Assembly: GCA_022563625.1 (NCBI GenBank)
Contig: JADFNA010000149.1
Span: 1 to 5,468 of the forward strand
Direction of reading: 5' to 3'
Source of the DNA: Candidatus Zixiibacteriota bacterium
GTDB taxonomy: Bacteria > Zixibacteria > MSB-5A5 > GN15 > JACZUZ01
DNA: 5,468 nucleotides
Position 1 is the first letter of the stretch; each line of letters begins with the position of its first letter. The translations under genes and the position numbers were made by a program. The notes beneath the pieces were generated by a model, which saw only the letters and a list, made by a program, of their open reading frames with translations, ran no database searches and was not told the DNA's origin. Shown piece by piece: positions 1 through 5,468 of the stretch.

Positions 1-131
1 AAGTAAGGAGGCTCATTAATATAGAGAGATAGCGGAAACGGAAACAATTTCTGTTTCACTGATCGAAGCGCCGGTCCCTGTCGTCGTTCTATGACGTCAT
101 TTGGACTGACTGTTTCGATCCGGGCCTTCAT
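1..131 (-). CDS. Possible start of an unrecognised gene running off the left edge
   Basis: Read on the minus strand, an ATG at 131-129 opens a frame that stays open for 43 codons to the window edge, so only the N-terminus is seen. The peptide starts MKARIETVSPNDVIERR and later contains KLFPFPLSLYINEPPY; I do not recognise it. All three plus-strand frames and the other two minus-strand frames of this stretch are closed by stops. The ATG overlaps the stop of the minus-strand frame to its right as ATGA, the usual geometry of translationally coupled genes. An AGGA lies just before the ATG but closer than a normal Shine-Dalgarno. Forty-three open codons can occur by chance, so the call rests on the overlap and on the protein-like composition. 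Confidence 0.42.
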   Translation of the reverse strand, partial: MKARIETVSPNDVIERRQGPALRSVKQKLFPFPLSLYINEPPY

Positions 132-307
132 TTCCTGAGTAATGCAGCCAGTTCGACTTCATTACCGACAAAAACCTGTAGCAAGGCTGAATTAGCGTTT
201 TCGCTGTGAGAAAGTAGTTCATGAGTAATTCCGAGATGAATTATTTCGGATATTGAGGCGCTTTTGAGAAGACAAAAATTCGATGAAATGAGGGTCTCGT
301 AGGTCAC
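128..307 (-). CDS. Possible 59-aa hypothetical protein, GTG start
   Basis: A minus-strand frame runs from just after a TAA at 331-329 to a TGA at 130-128. The only conventional start is GTG at 307-305, giving 59 residues. The product contains ASISEIIHLGITHELLSH and ends NEVELAALLRK; it is rich in Leu, Ser and Glu, looks mostly helical, and has no signal peptide or recognisable motif. Its stop overlaps the ATG of the next minus-strand frame (ATGA), which suggests a two-gene operon reading out of the window. Against it: no Shine-Dalgarno precedes the GTG, and a second minus-strand frame (219-449) overlaps part of it. It could be the tail of a decayed longer gene. Function unknown. Confidence 0.38.
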   Translation of the reverse strand: MTYETLISSNFCLLKSASISEIIHLGITHELLSHSENANSALLQVFVGNEVELAALLRK

Positions 308-309
308 CG

Positions 310-338
310 TTGCAGTTTTTATCTGTTTTTACTGTAAC
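310..338 (+). promoter_or_regulatory. Candidate sigma-70-type promoter
   Basis: TTGCAG (310-315) and TGTAAC (333-338) are separated by exactly 17 bases. Each matches its consensus hexamer at 4 or 5 of 6 positions. Initiation near 345 would give a transcript of about 170 nt ending at the terminator at 480-513, with no credible plus-strand ORF inside it. Matches of this quality occur by chance, so the support comes mainly from the strong terminator downstream. Confidence 0.3.
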
Positions 339-344
339 AACCGG

Positions 345-513
345 CCGCCGCGGCAAGCAGCGCACGTTGCGCAGCCGAAGCGACGGACGGGGTACCGGCG
401 AACCAACTTTCTGAGGCCGGCCATTTTTTGAGGCGGACTGAGATAACAAACGCCGGATTATTTTCGCAAATCGAAGGCGCCGTCGGAGACCCCAAGCTCC
501 GGCGGTTTTTTTT
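345..513 (+). ncRNA. Possible small non-coding RNA ending at an intrinsic terminator
   Basis: This stretch lies between a candidate promoter (310-338) and a strong plus-strand terminator. The plus frames through it are broken and have no start with a ribosome binding site. It is GC-rich and can fold locally, for example a GCGCA/TGCGC hairpin around 360-371. Two upstream segments, CCGCCG at 345-350 and CGCCGGA at 451-457, are complementary to the 3' arm of the terminator (CGGCGG at 500-505, TCCGGCG at 498-504), so mutually exclusive folds are possible. I compared it by eye with RNase P, tmRNA, SRP RNA, 6S RNA and the TPP riboswitch and saw no match. The existence and ends of the RNA are inferred. 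Confidence 0.3.
480..513 (+). terminator. Strong intrinsic (Rho-independent) terminator
   Basis: CCGTCGGAG (480-488) pairs with CTCCGGCGG (497-505) over nine base pairs with one G-U wobble, around the 8-nt loop ACCCCAAG, and is followed at once by eight Ts (506-513). The T-tract lies only on the plus-strand side, so it terminates rightward transcription. No plus-strand gene precedes it in the window and the neighbouring frames to the left read leftward, so the transcript it ends is unexplained. Confidence 0.78.
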
Positions 514-571
514 GTGGGTGAGTTTCCAACTCGCGGCCATCCGGGTTTATCTTCGACAGTCGTTTCAGAGA

Positions 572-593
572 TCTATGGGATATGTCCTATAGA
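572..593. repeat. 9-bp inverted repeat, possible operator or leader hairpin
   Basis: TCTATGGGA (572-580) and TCCTATAGA (585-593) pair over nine positions, one of them G-U in RNA, with the 4-nt loop TATG. No T-run follows, so it is not a terminator. It may be a protein-binding site or a stem in a leader for the genes to the right. The region 514-613 around it shows no credible gene. Confidence 0.35.
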
Positions 594-613
594 CTTGGGA
601 TTCATCCATCTGC

Positions 614-826
614 ATGCCCGCTTTACGCCGCCGCCCCCGATCTACTAACAGCATTGATTTCATCATGTTACAGGTTAACCGAAGCGCTGTGAAGGTTGGC
701 GCCCGCCTTGCAAATACTGCCATTGAAGAGTGGAACACTCTGAGAGTGAAACACTCACCAGATTCGCAGCTGATAGGCGGAAATAGAGATCCGCCAACTA
801 CAGCGCCGGAGGGAGAGACACGATGA
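614..826 (+). CDS. Doubtful small ORF overlapping the next gene by ATGA
   Basis: A plus-strand frame opens at ATG 614 (70 aa) or internally at ATG 665 (53 aa, MLQVNRSAVKVG...) and ends with a TGA that overlaps the ATG of the next gene as ATGA. That overlap is the main argument for it. Against it: neither start has a proper ribosome binding site (only a weak GGGA about 13 bases before 614), the last codons coincide with the Shine-Dalgarno of the following gene, and the frame runs through several hairpins that look like an mRNA leader. The product is basic with no recognisable domain or membrane segment. I think a non-coding leader is at least as likely. Confidence 0.25.
   Translation: MPALRRRPRSTNSIDFIMLQVNRSAVKVGARLANTAIEEWNTLRVKHSPDSQLIGGNRDPPTTAPEGETR
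728..795 (+). promoter_or_regulatory. Leader with tandem mini-hairpins ahead of the 78-aa gene
   Basis: Two near-identical units lie 16 bases apart: GAGTG-GAA-CACTC (728-740) and GAGTG-AAA-CACTC (744-756), each a 5-bp stem with a 3-nt loop. A third hairpin, GGCGGA-N8-TCCGCC (776-795), ends 12 bases before the Shine-Dalgarno of the 823 gene. The tandem GAGTGRAACACTC palindromes could be a doubled operator on DNA or a structured RNA leader; the sequence alone cannot tell which. Confidence 0.4.
808..813 (+). promoter_or_regulatory. Strong Shine-Dalgarno (GGAGGG) for the 78-aa gene
   Basis: GGAGGG lies nine bases before the ATG at 823. It is the best ribosome binding site in the window and fixes that start codon. 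Confidence 0.75.
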
Positions 827-1059
827 AAGTCAAATTCACATTGACCATGGATGACATAAGGGTCGACCAGCGTGAAATTGATTCGCTGATTATTGATTGG
901 ATTGATGACGTCAACGAGCAGGAAGTGCTCGACCTGTCACATCGCTGGATCTCCACCCAGAACTTTCTGTCACAGAGCATGGAGGGACTCGAACGTGTTG
1001 GTGAATCATCACTGACTATCGAGCCTCTCGACGATGGACCCGGTCCGGCCGCGTTGTGA
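823..1059 (+). CDS. Small acidic hypothetical protein, 78 aa
   Basis: The ATG start is supported by GGAGGG at a good distance. The product is clearly acidic: residues 9-35 are crowded with Asp and Glu (MDDIRVDQREIDSLIIDWIDD), followed by a probable helix to about residue 50 and a Gly/Pro-rich tail (DDGPGPAAL). There are no cysteines, no membrane segment and no signal peptide, so it is probably a small soluble cytoplasmic protein. I recognise no family. It precedes a small membrane-protein gene with a 187-base gap that contains its own candidate promoter, so the two need not be one operon. The hairpin-rich leader suggests control at the RNA or operator level. The good ribosome binding site and biased composition make it likely to be real; its function is unknown. 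Confidence 0.68.
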   Translation: MKVKFTLTMDDIRVDQREIDSLIIDWIDDVNEQEVLDLSHRWISTQNFLSQSMEGLERVGESSLTIEPLDDGPGPAAL

Positions 1060-1107
1060 CGGATGAGGCTGGCGCGTGTATTGACGCACATTTGCGGCAT
1101 TATTTGC

Positions 1108-1136
1108 GTGACTAATGAGACTCAATGATGTATATT
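1108..1136 (+). promoter_or_regulatory. Candidate promoter for the small membrane protein gene
   Basis: GTGACT (1108-1113) and TATATT (1131-1136; 5 of 6 to TATAAT) are 17 bases apart. Transcription would start near 1143, giving a leader of about 100 nt. That leader contains the perfect 10-bp palindrome CAGGCGCCTG (1144-1153) at its very start and a hairpin AGGCAGC/GCTGCTT (1200-1217) before the ribosome binding site. Confidence 0.4.
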
Positions 1137-1230
1137 GTTTGCACAGGCGCCTGACAGTCCGGACCAATCGAAACGCTGTCATGGGTGTATAAAGAGATAA
1201 GGCAGCCGGCGCTGCTTGGAGAACCGCCGC

Positions 1231-1236
1231 AGAGGA
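1231..1236 (+). promoter_or_regulatory. Ribosome binding site AGAGGA for the membrane protein
   Basis: AGAGGA lies ten bases before the ATG at 1247 and supports that start. Confidence 0.6.
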
Positions 1237-1246
1237 AAATGTAGAA

Positions 1247-1585
1247 ATGAAGATCGCGGACATAGGAATCGAAGCGCTTCGTTCACTGGGGGATGTTACC
1301 GGGATTGACACTTCGGTAATAGTCTCGGTTATCCAGAGCGCCACCGAATTTATCCTCGGTCAATTCGGCGAGCCTGGATTGTATGCCGCCTACATTGCCC
1401 TGGCGTCAATCGCTATTGTCGCGCTCGGCAAGCTGTTGAAACTATCGTTTGCTATTCTCAAGTTTGTCGCCCTGCCGTCGGTGGCGTTGGCGTTTGTGGC
1501 CAGTATCTTCCTGCCTCAGAACTTCATGTATTTCTTGCCTGTCACAGTTTCACTCAGTTCTGTTTTTCTGCTCTTTCGCTCCTGA
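1247..1585 (+). CDS. Small integral membrane protein, 112 aa, unknown function
   Basis: The product has a soluble N-terminal stretch of about 40 residues (MKIADIGIEALRSLGDVTG...) followed by three hydrophobic segments at roughly residues 45-64, 67-89 and 93-110, so it should sit in the inner membrane. The first two segments are joined by a short basic turn (GKLLKLS), consistent with a cytoplasmic hairpin. It ends two residues after the third segment (LLFRS). No catalytic motif, cysteine pair or signal-peptidase site is visible and I do not recognise a family; holin-like or accessory membrane proteins can look like this, but nothing here proves such a role. The start is supported by AGAGGA and the gene has its own candidate promoter. 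No clear terminator follows. Confidence 0.72.
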   Translation: MKIADIGIEALRSLGDVTGIDTSVIVSVIQSATEFILGQFGEPGLYAAYIALASIAIVALGKLLKLSFAILKFVALPSVALAFVASIFLPQNFMYFLPVTVSLSSVFLLFRS

Positions 1586-1638
1586 TTCTTAGTGAACTTC
1601 ATGCTCCGCCTGTGAGACAACTCGAATTGCGTATGTCC

Positions 1639-1758
1639 TCATTCTACCCAATCAAATTCTCTTGATTTCCCCCACCAGCGCTTGAGCGCTTCCCATACTT
1701 TGATAGCATTTTGCAGCCAATTCGGCGCCGGATAGCTCTCGGTAACGTACTGGCCCAC
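1639..1758 (-). pseudogene. Possible tiny Trp-rich ORF or remnant of a broken gene
   Basis: Read on the minus strand, GTG at 1758-1756 opens 39 codons to a TGA at 1641-1639. The peptide includes SYPAPNWLQNAIKVW and then KRWWGKSREFDWVE, with five tryptophans in 39 residues and an amphipathic look. Directly upstream in the same frame lies TAA (1761-1759), preceded by 37 more open codons back to a TAG at 1875-1873. The whole could therefore be one frame of about 77 codons interrupted by a single stop. No start codon with a ribosome binding site exists for either half. It is the only protein-like signal in the 306-base gap at 1586-1891, and it may be chance. Confidence 0.22.
1678..1692. repeat. 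Short hairpin in the 1586-1891 gap
   Basis: AGCGC-TTGA-GCGCT forms a 5-bp stem with a 4-nt loop. A second short hairpin, AATCAA/TTGATT, lies just to its left at about 1650-1667. Neither has a T-tract. The rest of the gap shows no convincing promoter, terminator or plus-strand gene. Confidence 0.3.
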
Positions 1759-1891
1759 TTAACTATACGCCGAGATGAGCGGGTCTGGCGCCCGGCTTGC
1801 GCTATGATAACCACGGAACAGTGGGACGCGAAACAATTCCACACACTTCCGCCAAAAATCCAGGAAGTGGACCTACACAGATCGATTTACC

Positions 1892-2575
1892 ATGGCCAGG
1901 AAACGCAAACAGACGGCAGAACAGGCAAAGCCCAAACGGGCCGTAGAAAAGTCTGTCCCAAACGGCAAAACCGGCCGTGTGCGCAAGAAAACTTCGACCG
2001 CGGGCGCTGCGAAAGCTGCGGGCGCTGCAAGCGCTTTGGGGTCGAAATCAGATTTATCCAACTCACTGACGGATACGCCAGCTCATTTAAGCGTCGAGCC
2101 TCAGGATCAACATGCTGACTTTTGCATTTCCTGTGGGCTGCCTTTGATATTTCTGGATGAAGCAAAACTGTGCGGCAGATGCAACAGCGAACAAACAATC
2201 GAACTGGCCTCGGCGCTTTCGGGGCAGTTGAACATACCCAATGGCGATGAGCGGCAGTTTATAGAATGTCCCGGCGCCAGTCTCTATGATGACAAAACCG
2301 GCCTGGTGTCCGAAGGCGCGGATTTTATTGAACATGATGACGGTTCGTATGAAGCCAGGATTGTCAAGCGCCCGCATTTCCCGCCCGGGCATTGCCGGCG
2401 CCGTTTGGTTTCACGTGAGACGTTCGGAAAAATCCGGCGCTGCCAGGCCTGTCAGGATTATACTGTGCGCCTGAAACGCAAAGAGGGCGTGGACTTCTGC
2501 ATCCCCAGCGCAAAATTCCCCCGCCGCACCAAACTCAAGTCTATCGACATCGTCTCGCATCGCCCGCCATCCTGA
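1892..2575 (+). CDS. Zinc-ribbon-type hypothetical protein with basic N-terminal tail, 227 aa
   Basis: Residues 1-50 form a low-complexity tail rich in Lys, Arg and Ala (MARKRKQTAEQAKPKR, later a run of AAKAAGAA), similar in composition to histone-H1-like or other nucleic-acid-binding tails. A treble-cleft or ribbon pattern follows: C78-x2-C81, then C94-x2-C97 (CISCG...LCGRC), which should bind one zinc. The C-terminal third is basic and has another CxxC at C184/C187 (RCQAC), flanked by C168 and C203, so a second metal site is possible. No signal peptide or membrane segment is seen. ATG 1892 is the only start: the frame upstream is open to a TAA at 1808 but has no start codon. No good Shine-Dalgarno is present; the nearest is AGGAAG about 25 bases upstream. 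Nucleic-acid binding is an inference from composition; the family is not recognised. Confidence 0.75.
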   Translation: MARKRKQTAEQAKPKRAVEKSVPNGKTGRVRKKTSTAGAAKAAGAASALGSKSDLSNSLTDTPAHLSVEPQDQHADFCISCGLPLIFLDEAKLCGRCNSEQTIELASALSGQLNIPNGDERQFIECPGASLYDDKTGLVSEGADFIEHDDGSYEARIVKRPHFPPGHCRRRLVSRETFGKIRRCQACQDYTVRLKRKEGVDFCIPSAKFPRRTKLKSIDIVSHRPPS

Positions 2576-2594
2576 GCCTGAAAGGGCCAATTCC

Positions 2595-2637
2595 GGCGCC
2601 TCAAAAGAGGCTATCTGTCGTCACCGCCAGAGGCGCC
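2595..2637. repeat. Inverted repeats in the gap before dciA
   Basis: GGCGCCTC (2595-2602) is the exact inverse of GAGGCGCC (2630-2637). The left arm can alternatively form a tight local hairpin, GCCTC-AAAA-GAGGC (2598-2611). Lying 20-60 bases after the 1892-2575 stop codon, the structure may protect or end that transcript, but no T-tract follows on the plus strand, so it is not called a terminator. Confidence 0.4.
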
Positions 2638-2665
2638 AAAAACTCGTTATAACATATTGCTGGTC

Positions 2666-2687
2666 AACAGCTTATATAGGCTGTTTT
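2666..2687 (+). terminator. Weak candidate terminator hairpin
   Basis: AACAGC (2666-2671) pairs with GCTGTT (2680-2685) across an 8-nt AT-rich loop, and the second arm runs into a short TTTT (2684-2687). The stem is only 6 bp and the T-run is short. It could end the zinc-ribbon transcript or equally serve as an operator before dciA. Confidence 0.25.
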
Positions 2688-2730
2688 CGCTTGCTAAACA
2701 GCGTGTTTTTGACTATTTTAGAGGGACAAT

Positions 2731-2769
2731 TTGAGCCGACAGAAACGGTTTGAATTTTTCTTGGAATGA
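2731..2769 (+). CDS. 12-codon mini-ORF overlapping the dciA start
   Basis: AGAGGG (2720-2725) is followed five bases later by TTG 2731, which opens 12 codons (LSRQKRFEFFLE; first residue Met if used) ending in TGA 2767-2769. That stop overlaps both tandem start codons of dciA (ATGATG, 2766-2771). dciA itself has no Shine-Dalgarno next to its ATGs, so termination of this mini-ORF could deliver ribosomes to the dciA start. The short length and TTG start make chance a real alternative. Confidence 0.33.
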   Translation: MSRQKRFEFFLE

Positions 2770-3074
2770 TGAATAGCCAAATCAAAGATACATCGGAGCC
2801 GACCCGGATTTCTGCGTCACTTATGAGGGCCATGTCATCACTGGGACACAAAAAGACTTTTCTCGGCTGGCGTGTTGTCAGCCAGTGGCCGGAAATTGTT
2901 GGTGAACGAATCGCAAAAGTGGCCACGGCCGAGCGCTATCAGGACAAAGTATTATACGTGCGGGCAAAAAACGCCATGTGGCGCCAGAGTTTGAGCATGG
3001 AGACAGACTTGCTGCTGGCCGAGATTAGAAAATTCACCCAACTGAGGATTATTGATAGAATACACTTTCATTGA
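2766..3074 (+). CDS. dciA: DUF721/DciA-family protein, 102 aa
   Basis: The core of the protein fits the DUF721 (DciA) family. It has a WRVVSQWPEIVGERIAKV segment (residues 35-52; the family signature is W-x-x-IVG-x-x-IA), then the strand KVLYVRAKNAMW (61-72) and a C-terminal helix and strand with DLLLAEIRKF and IIDRIHF. In bacteria without DnaC/DnaI-type loaders, DciA helps load the replicative helicase DnaB; the fold is a KH-like domain. At 102 aa it is a short member with only about 15 residues before the domain. The start is ambiguous between adjacent ATGs at 2766 and 2769, and a stop lies directly upstream in frame. Neither ATG has a good ribosome binding site; coupling to the overlapping mini-ORF is possible. 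gyrB follows after 154 bases. The family call is strong; the loader role in this organism is inferred. Confidence 0.85.
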   Translation: MMNSQIKDTSEPTRISASLMRAMSSLGHKKTFLGWRVVSQWPEIVGERIAKVATAERYQDKVLYVRAKNAMWRQSLSMETDLLLAEIRKFTQLRIIDRIHFH

Positions 3075-3150
3075 AAGCTACAATTAGCCACCCAGGGCAA
3101 CCAACAGCGCTTCACCAATGACGATACATACCACACCGCAGCCTAAGACT

Positions 3151-3202
3151 TGTCAACTTAGCTTGTCAGAGGGGCATGTCAGAGGCGCCTGTGAATACAC
3201 AT
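3151..3202 (+). repeat. Phased 13-base repeat upstream of gyrB
   Basis: TGTCA recurs at 3151, 3164 and 3177, exactly 13 bases apart, with a degenerate TGTGA at 3190. The units are TGTCAACTTAGCT, TGTCAGAGGGGCA, TGTCAGAGGCGCC and TGTGAATACACAT. Units 2 and 3 agree at 11 of 13 positions; unit 1 shares TGTCA and the later GC; unit 4 is weak. The array ends 26 bases before the gyrB ATG, where a regulator or a supercoiling-sensitive element could sit. The palindrome AGGCGCCT (3183-3190) spans the junction of units 3 and 4. Confidence 0.45.
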
Positions 3203-3204
3203 GA

Positions 3205-5199
<1,995 letters not shown>

Positions 5200-5208
5200 A
5201 CAAAAGAG

Positions 5209-5251
5209 TTTCTTGTAGGGCAGGACCACTGTGGTCCTGCCTTTCTTGTAG
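5209..5251 (+). terminator. gyrB terminator hairpin framed by 10-bp direct repeats
   Basis: Twenty bases after the gyrB stop, GGCAGGACCAC (5219-5229) and GTGGTCCTGCC (5231-5241) form a perfect inverted repeat; as RNA, a stem of about 10 bp with a small loop. It is followed by TTTCTT, giving a plausible intrinsic terminator with an imperfect T-tract. The palindrome is bracketed exactly by the direct repeat TTTCTTGTAG at 5209-5218 and 5242-5251. The GGCAG-ACC...GGT-CTGCC outline resembles the palindromes at 5287-5437, so this may be a repeated extragenic element doing duty as a terminator. Confidence 0.6.
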
Positions 5252-5286
5252 ATTAACACGTGGCCGAACGGAAGAGATTGCTGTGG

Positions 5287-5437
5287 GTGGGCGGCCGACC
5301 TCCCGGTCTGCCCCTTGCTTGGCAACAAACGGTGTACAGAACGGACATGATTCCTGGTGGCAGGAACGGAACTTAGTTAAACCATAGACCTGAAGTAAGA
5401 AGTAAGAATGGGGCAGACCGGGAGGTCTGCCGCCCAC
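5287..5437. repeat. 151-bp element with 28-bp inverted ends (REP-pair or MITE-like)
   Basis: The segment 5287-5314 and the reverse complement of 5410-5437 agree at 27 of 28 positions. Each end is itself palindromic: the right copy holds GGCAGACC-GGGA-GGTCTGCC (perfect 8-bp stem) and the left copy has the same stem with one mismatch. Between them lies a third hairpin, TTCCTG-GTGG-CAGGAA (5351-5366), and a tandem GAAGTAA pair (5392-5405). There is no transposase and no open frame of note. The layout fits either two REP sequences in opposite orientation (BIME-like) or a small non-autonomous mobile element. I see no convincing target-site duplication outside the ends. Confidence 0.65.
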
Positions 5438-5455
5438 GAAAAGAGTAAAATACTT

Positions 5456-5468
5456 ATGACAATGCGAA
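5456..5468 (+). CDS. Possible start of the next gene, cut by the window edge
   Basis: ATG 5456 follows AAAAGAG (5439-5445) by about ten bases and continues ATG-ACA-ATG-CGA to the edge. A gene starting here would lie just downstream of the inverted-repeat element. Only four codons are visible, so nothing can be said about the product and the call is weak. Confidence 0.2.

Noticed and set aside
108..126. GTTTCGATCCGGG resembling a tRNA T-arm
   Set aside because: The flanking bases do not form the T-stem and no acceptor, D or anticodon arm is present on either strand.
408..446. CTGAGA motif suggesting a TPP riboswitch
   Set aside because: The second conserved TPP segment (ACCTGA...GGATAAT...CC.GCG) is absent and the helices do not fit.
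219..540. Minus-strand ORFs 219-449 and 319-540
   Set aside because: Both lack ribosome binding sites and have composition typical of GC-rich antisense reading. The 319-540 frame reads through the plus-strand terminator, and the overlapping 307-128 frame with its ATGA junction is a better, though still uncertain, candidate.
1711..2118. A 135-codon plus-strand ORF with a CESCGRC-like stretch
   Set aside because: It overlaps most of the N-terminal half of the 1892-2575 gene in another frame. The cysteines arise from out-of-frame reading of the Ala/Lys-rich tail, there is no ribosome binding site, and the 1892 frame has coherent paired CxxC motifs.
2047..3198. Possible DnaA boxes (for example TTATCCAAC at about 2052, TGTGAATAC at 3190)
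   Set aside because: Only scattered imperfect matches, some inside coding sequence, with no cluster and no AT-rich unwinding element. An origin cannot be called.

Overview
The window is ordinary bacterial chromosome with one unmistakable landmark: a complete DNA gyrase B gene (3229-5199, +). Immediately upstream is a small DUF721/DciA-family gene (2766-3074, +). A DUF721 gene next to gyrB is a common bacterial arrangement, often close to dnaA/recF and the origin, but no dnaA, dnaN, recF or DnaA-box cluster is visible here. Base composition is moderate. Extragenic GGCAG-ACC...GGT-CTGCC palindromes recur downstream of gyrB. These features, plus several unrecognisable small proteins, suggest an uncultured Gram-negative-type lineage; an FCB-group phylum such as Zixibacteria is my guess from the look of the palindromes, not something the sequence proves.

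Layout. Positions 1-307 hold two overlapping frames on the minus strand that leave the window at base 1; both are tentative. Positions 308-822 hold no secure protein gene. They do contain a strong plus-strand intrinsic terminator (480-513) with a possible promoter at 310-338, which suggests a short non-coding RNA, and then a hairpin-rich leader. Next come three plus-strand genes of unknown function: a 78-aa acidic protein (823-1059) with a strong ribosome binding site, a 112-aa protein with three predicted membrane segments (1247-1585), and a 227-aa zinc-ribbon-type protein with a Lys/Ala-rich tail (1892-2575). The 306-base gap at 1586-1891 may carry a broken or very short minus-strand frame. 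dciA and gyrB follow, each preceded by an unusual leader: a 12-codon mini-ORF overlapping the dciA start, and a 13-base phased repeat before gyrB. After gyrB there is a terminator hairpin framed by an exact 10-bp direct repeat, then a 151-bp element bounded by 28-bp near-perfect inverted repeats.

How the parts fit together. GyrB (the ATPase/TOPRIM half of gyrase) and DciA (a replicative-helicase loader family) both act in replication. The upstream small genes have their own leaders and cannot be tied to that process from sequence. I see no defence system, CRISPR array, transposase, tRNA or rRNA. The most interesting material is regulatory or structural: the candidate RNA, the coupled mini-ORF, the phased repeat and the palindromic elements. 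None of these is shown to be a new system.
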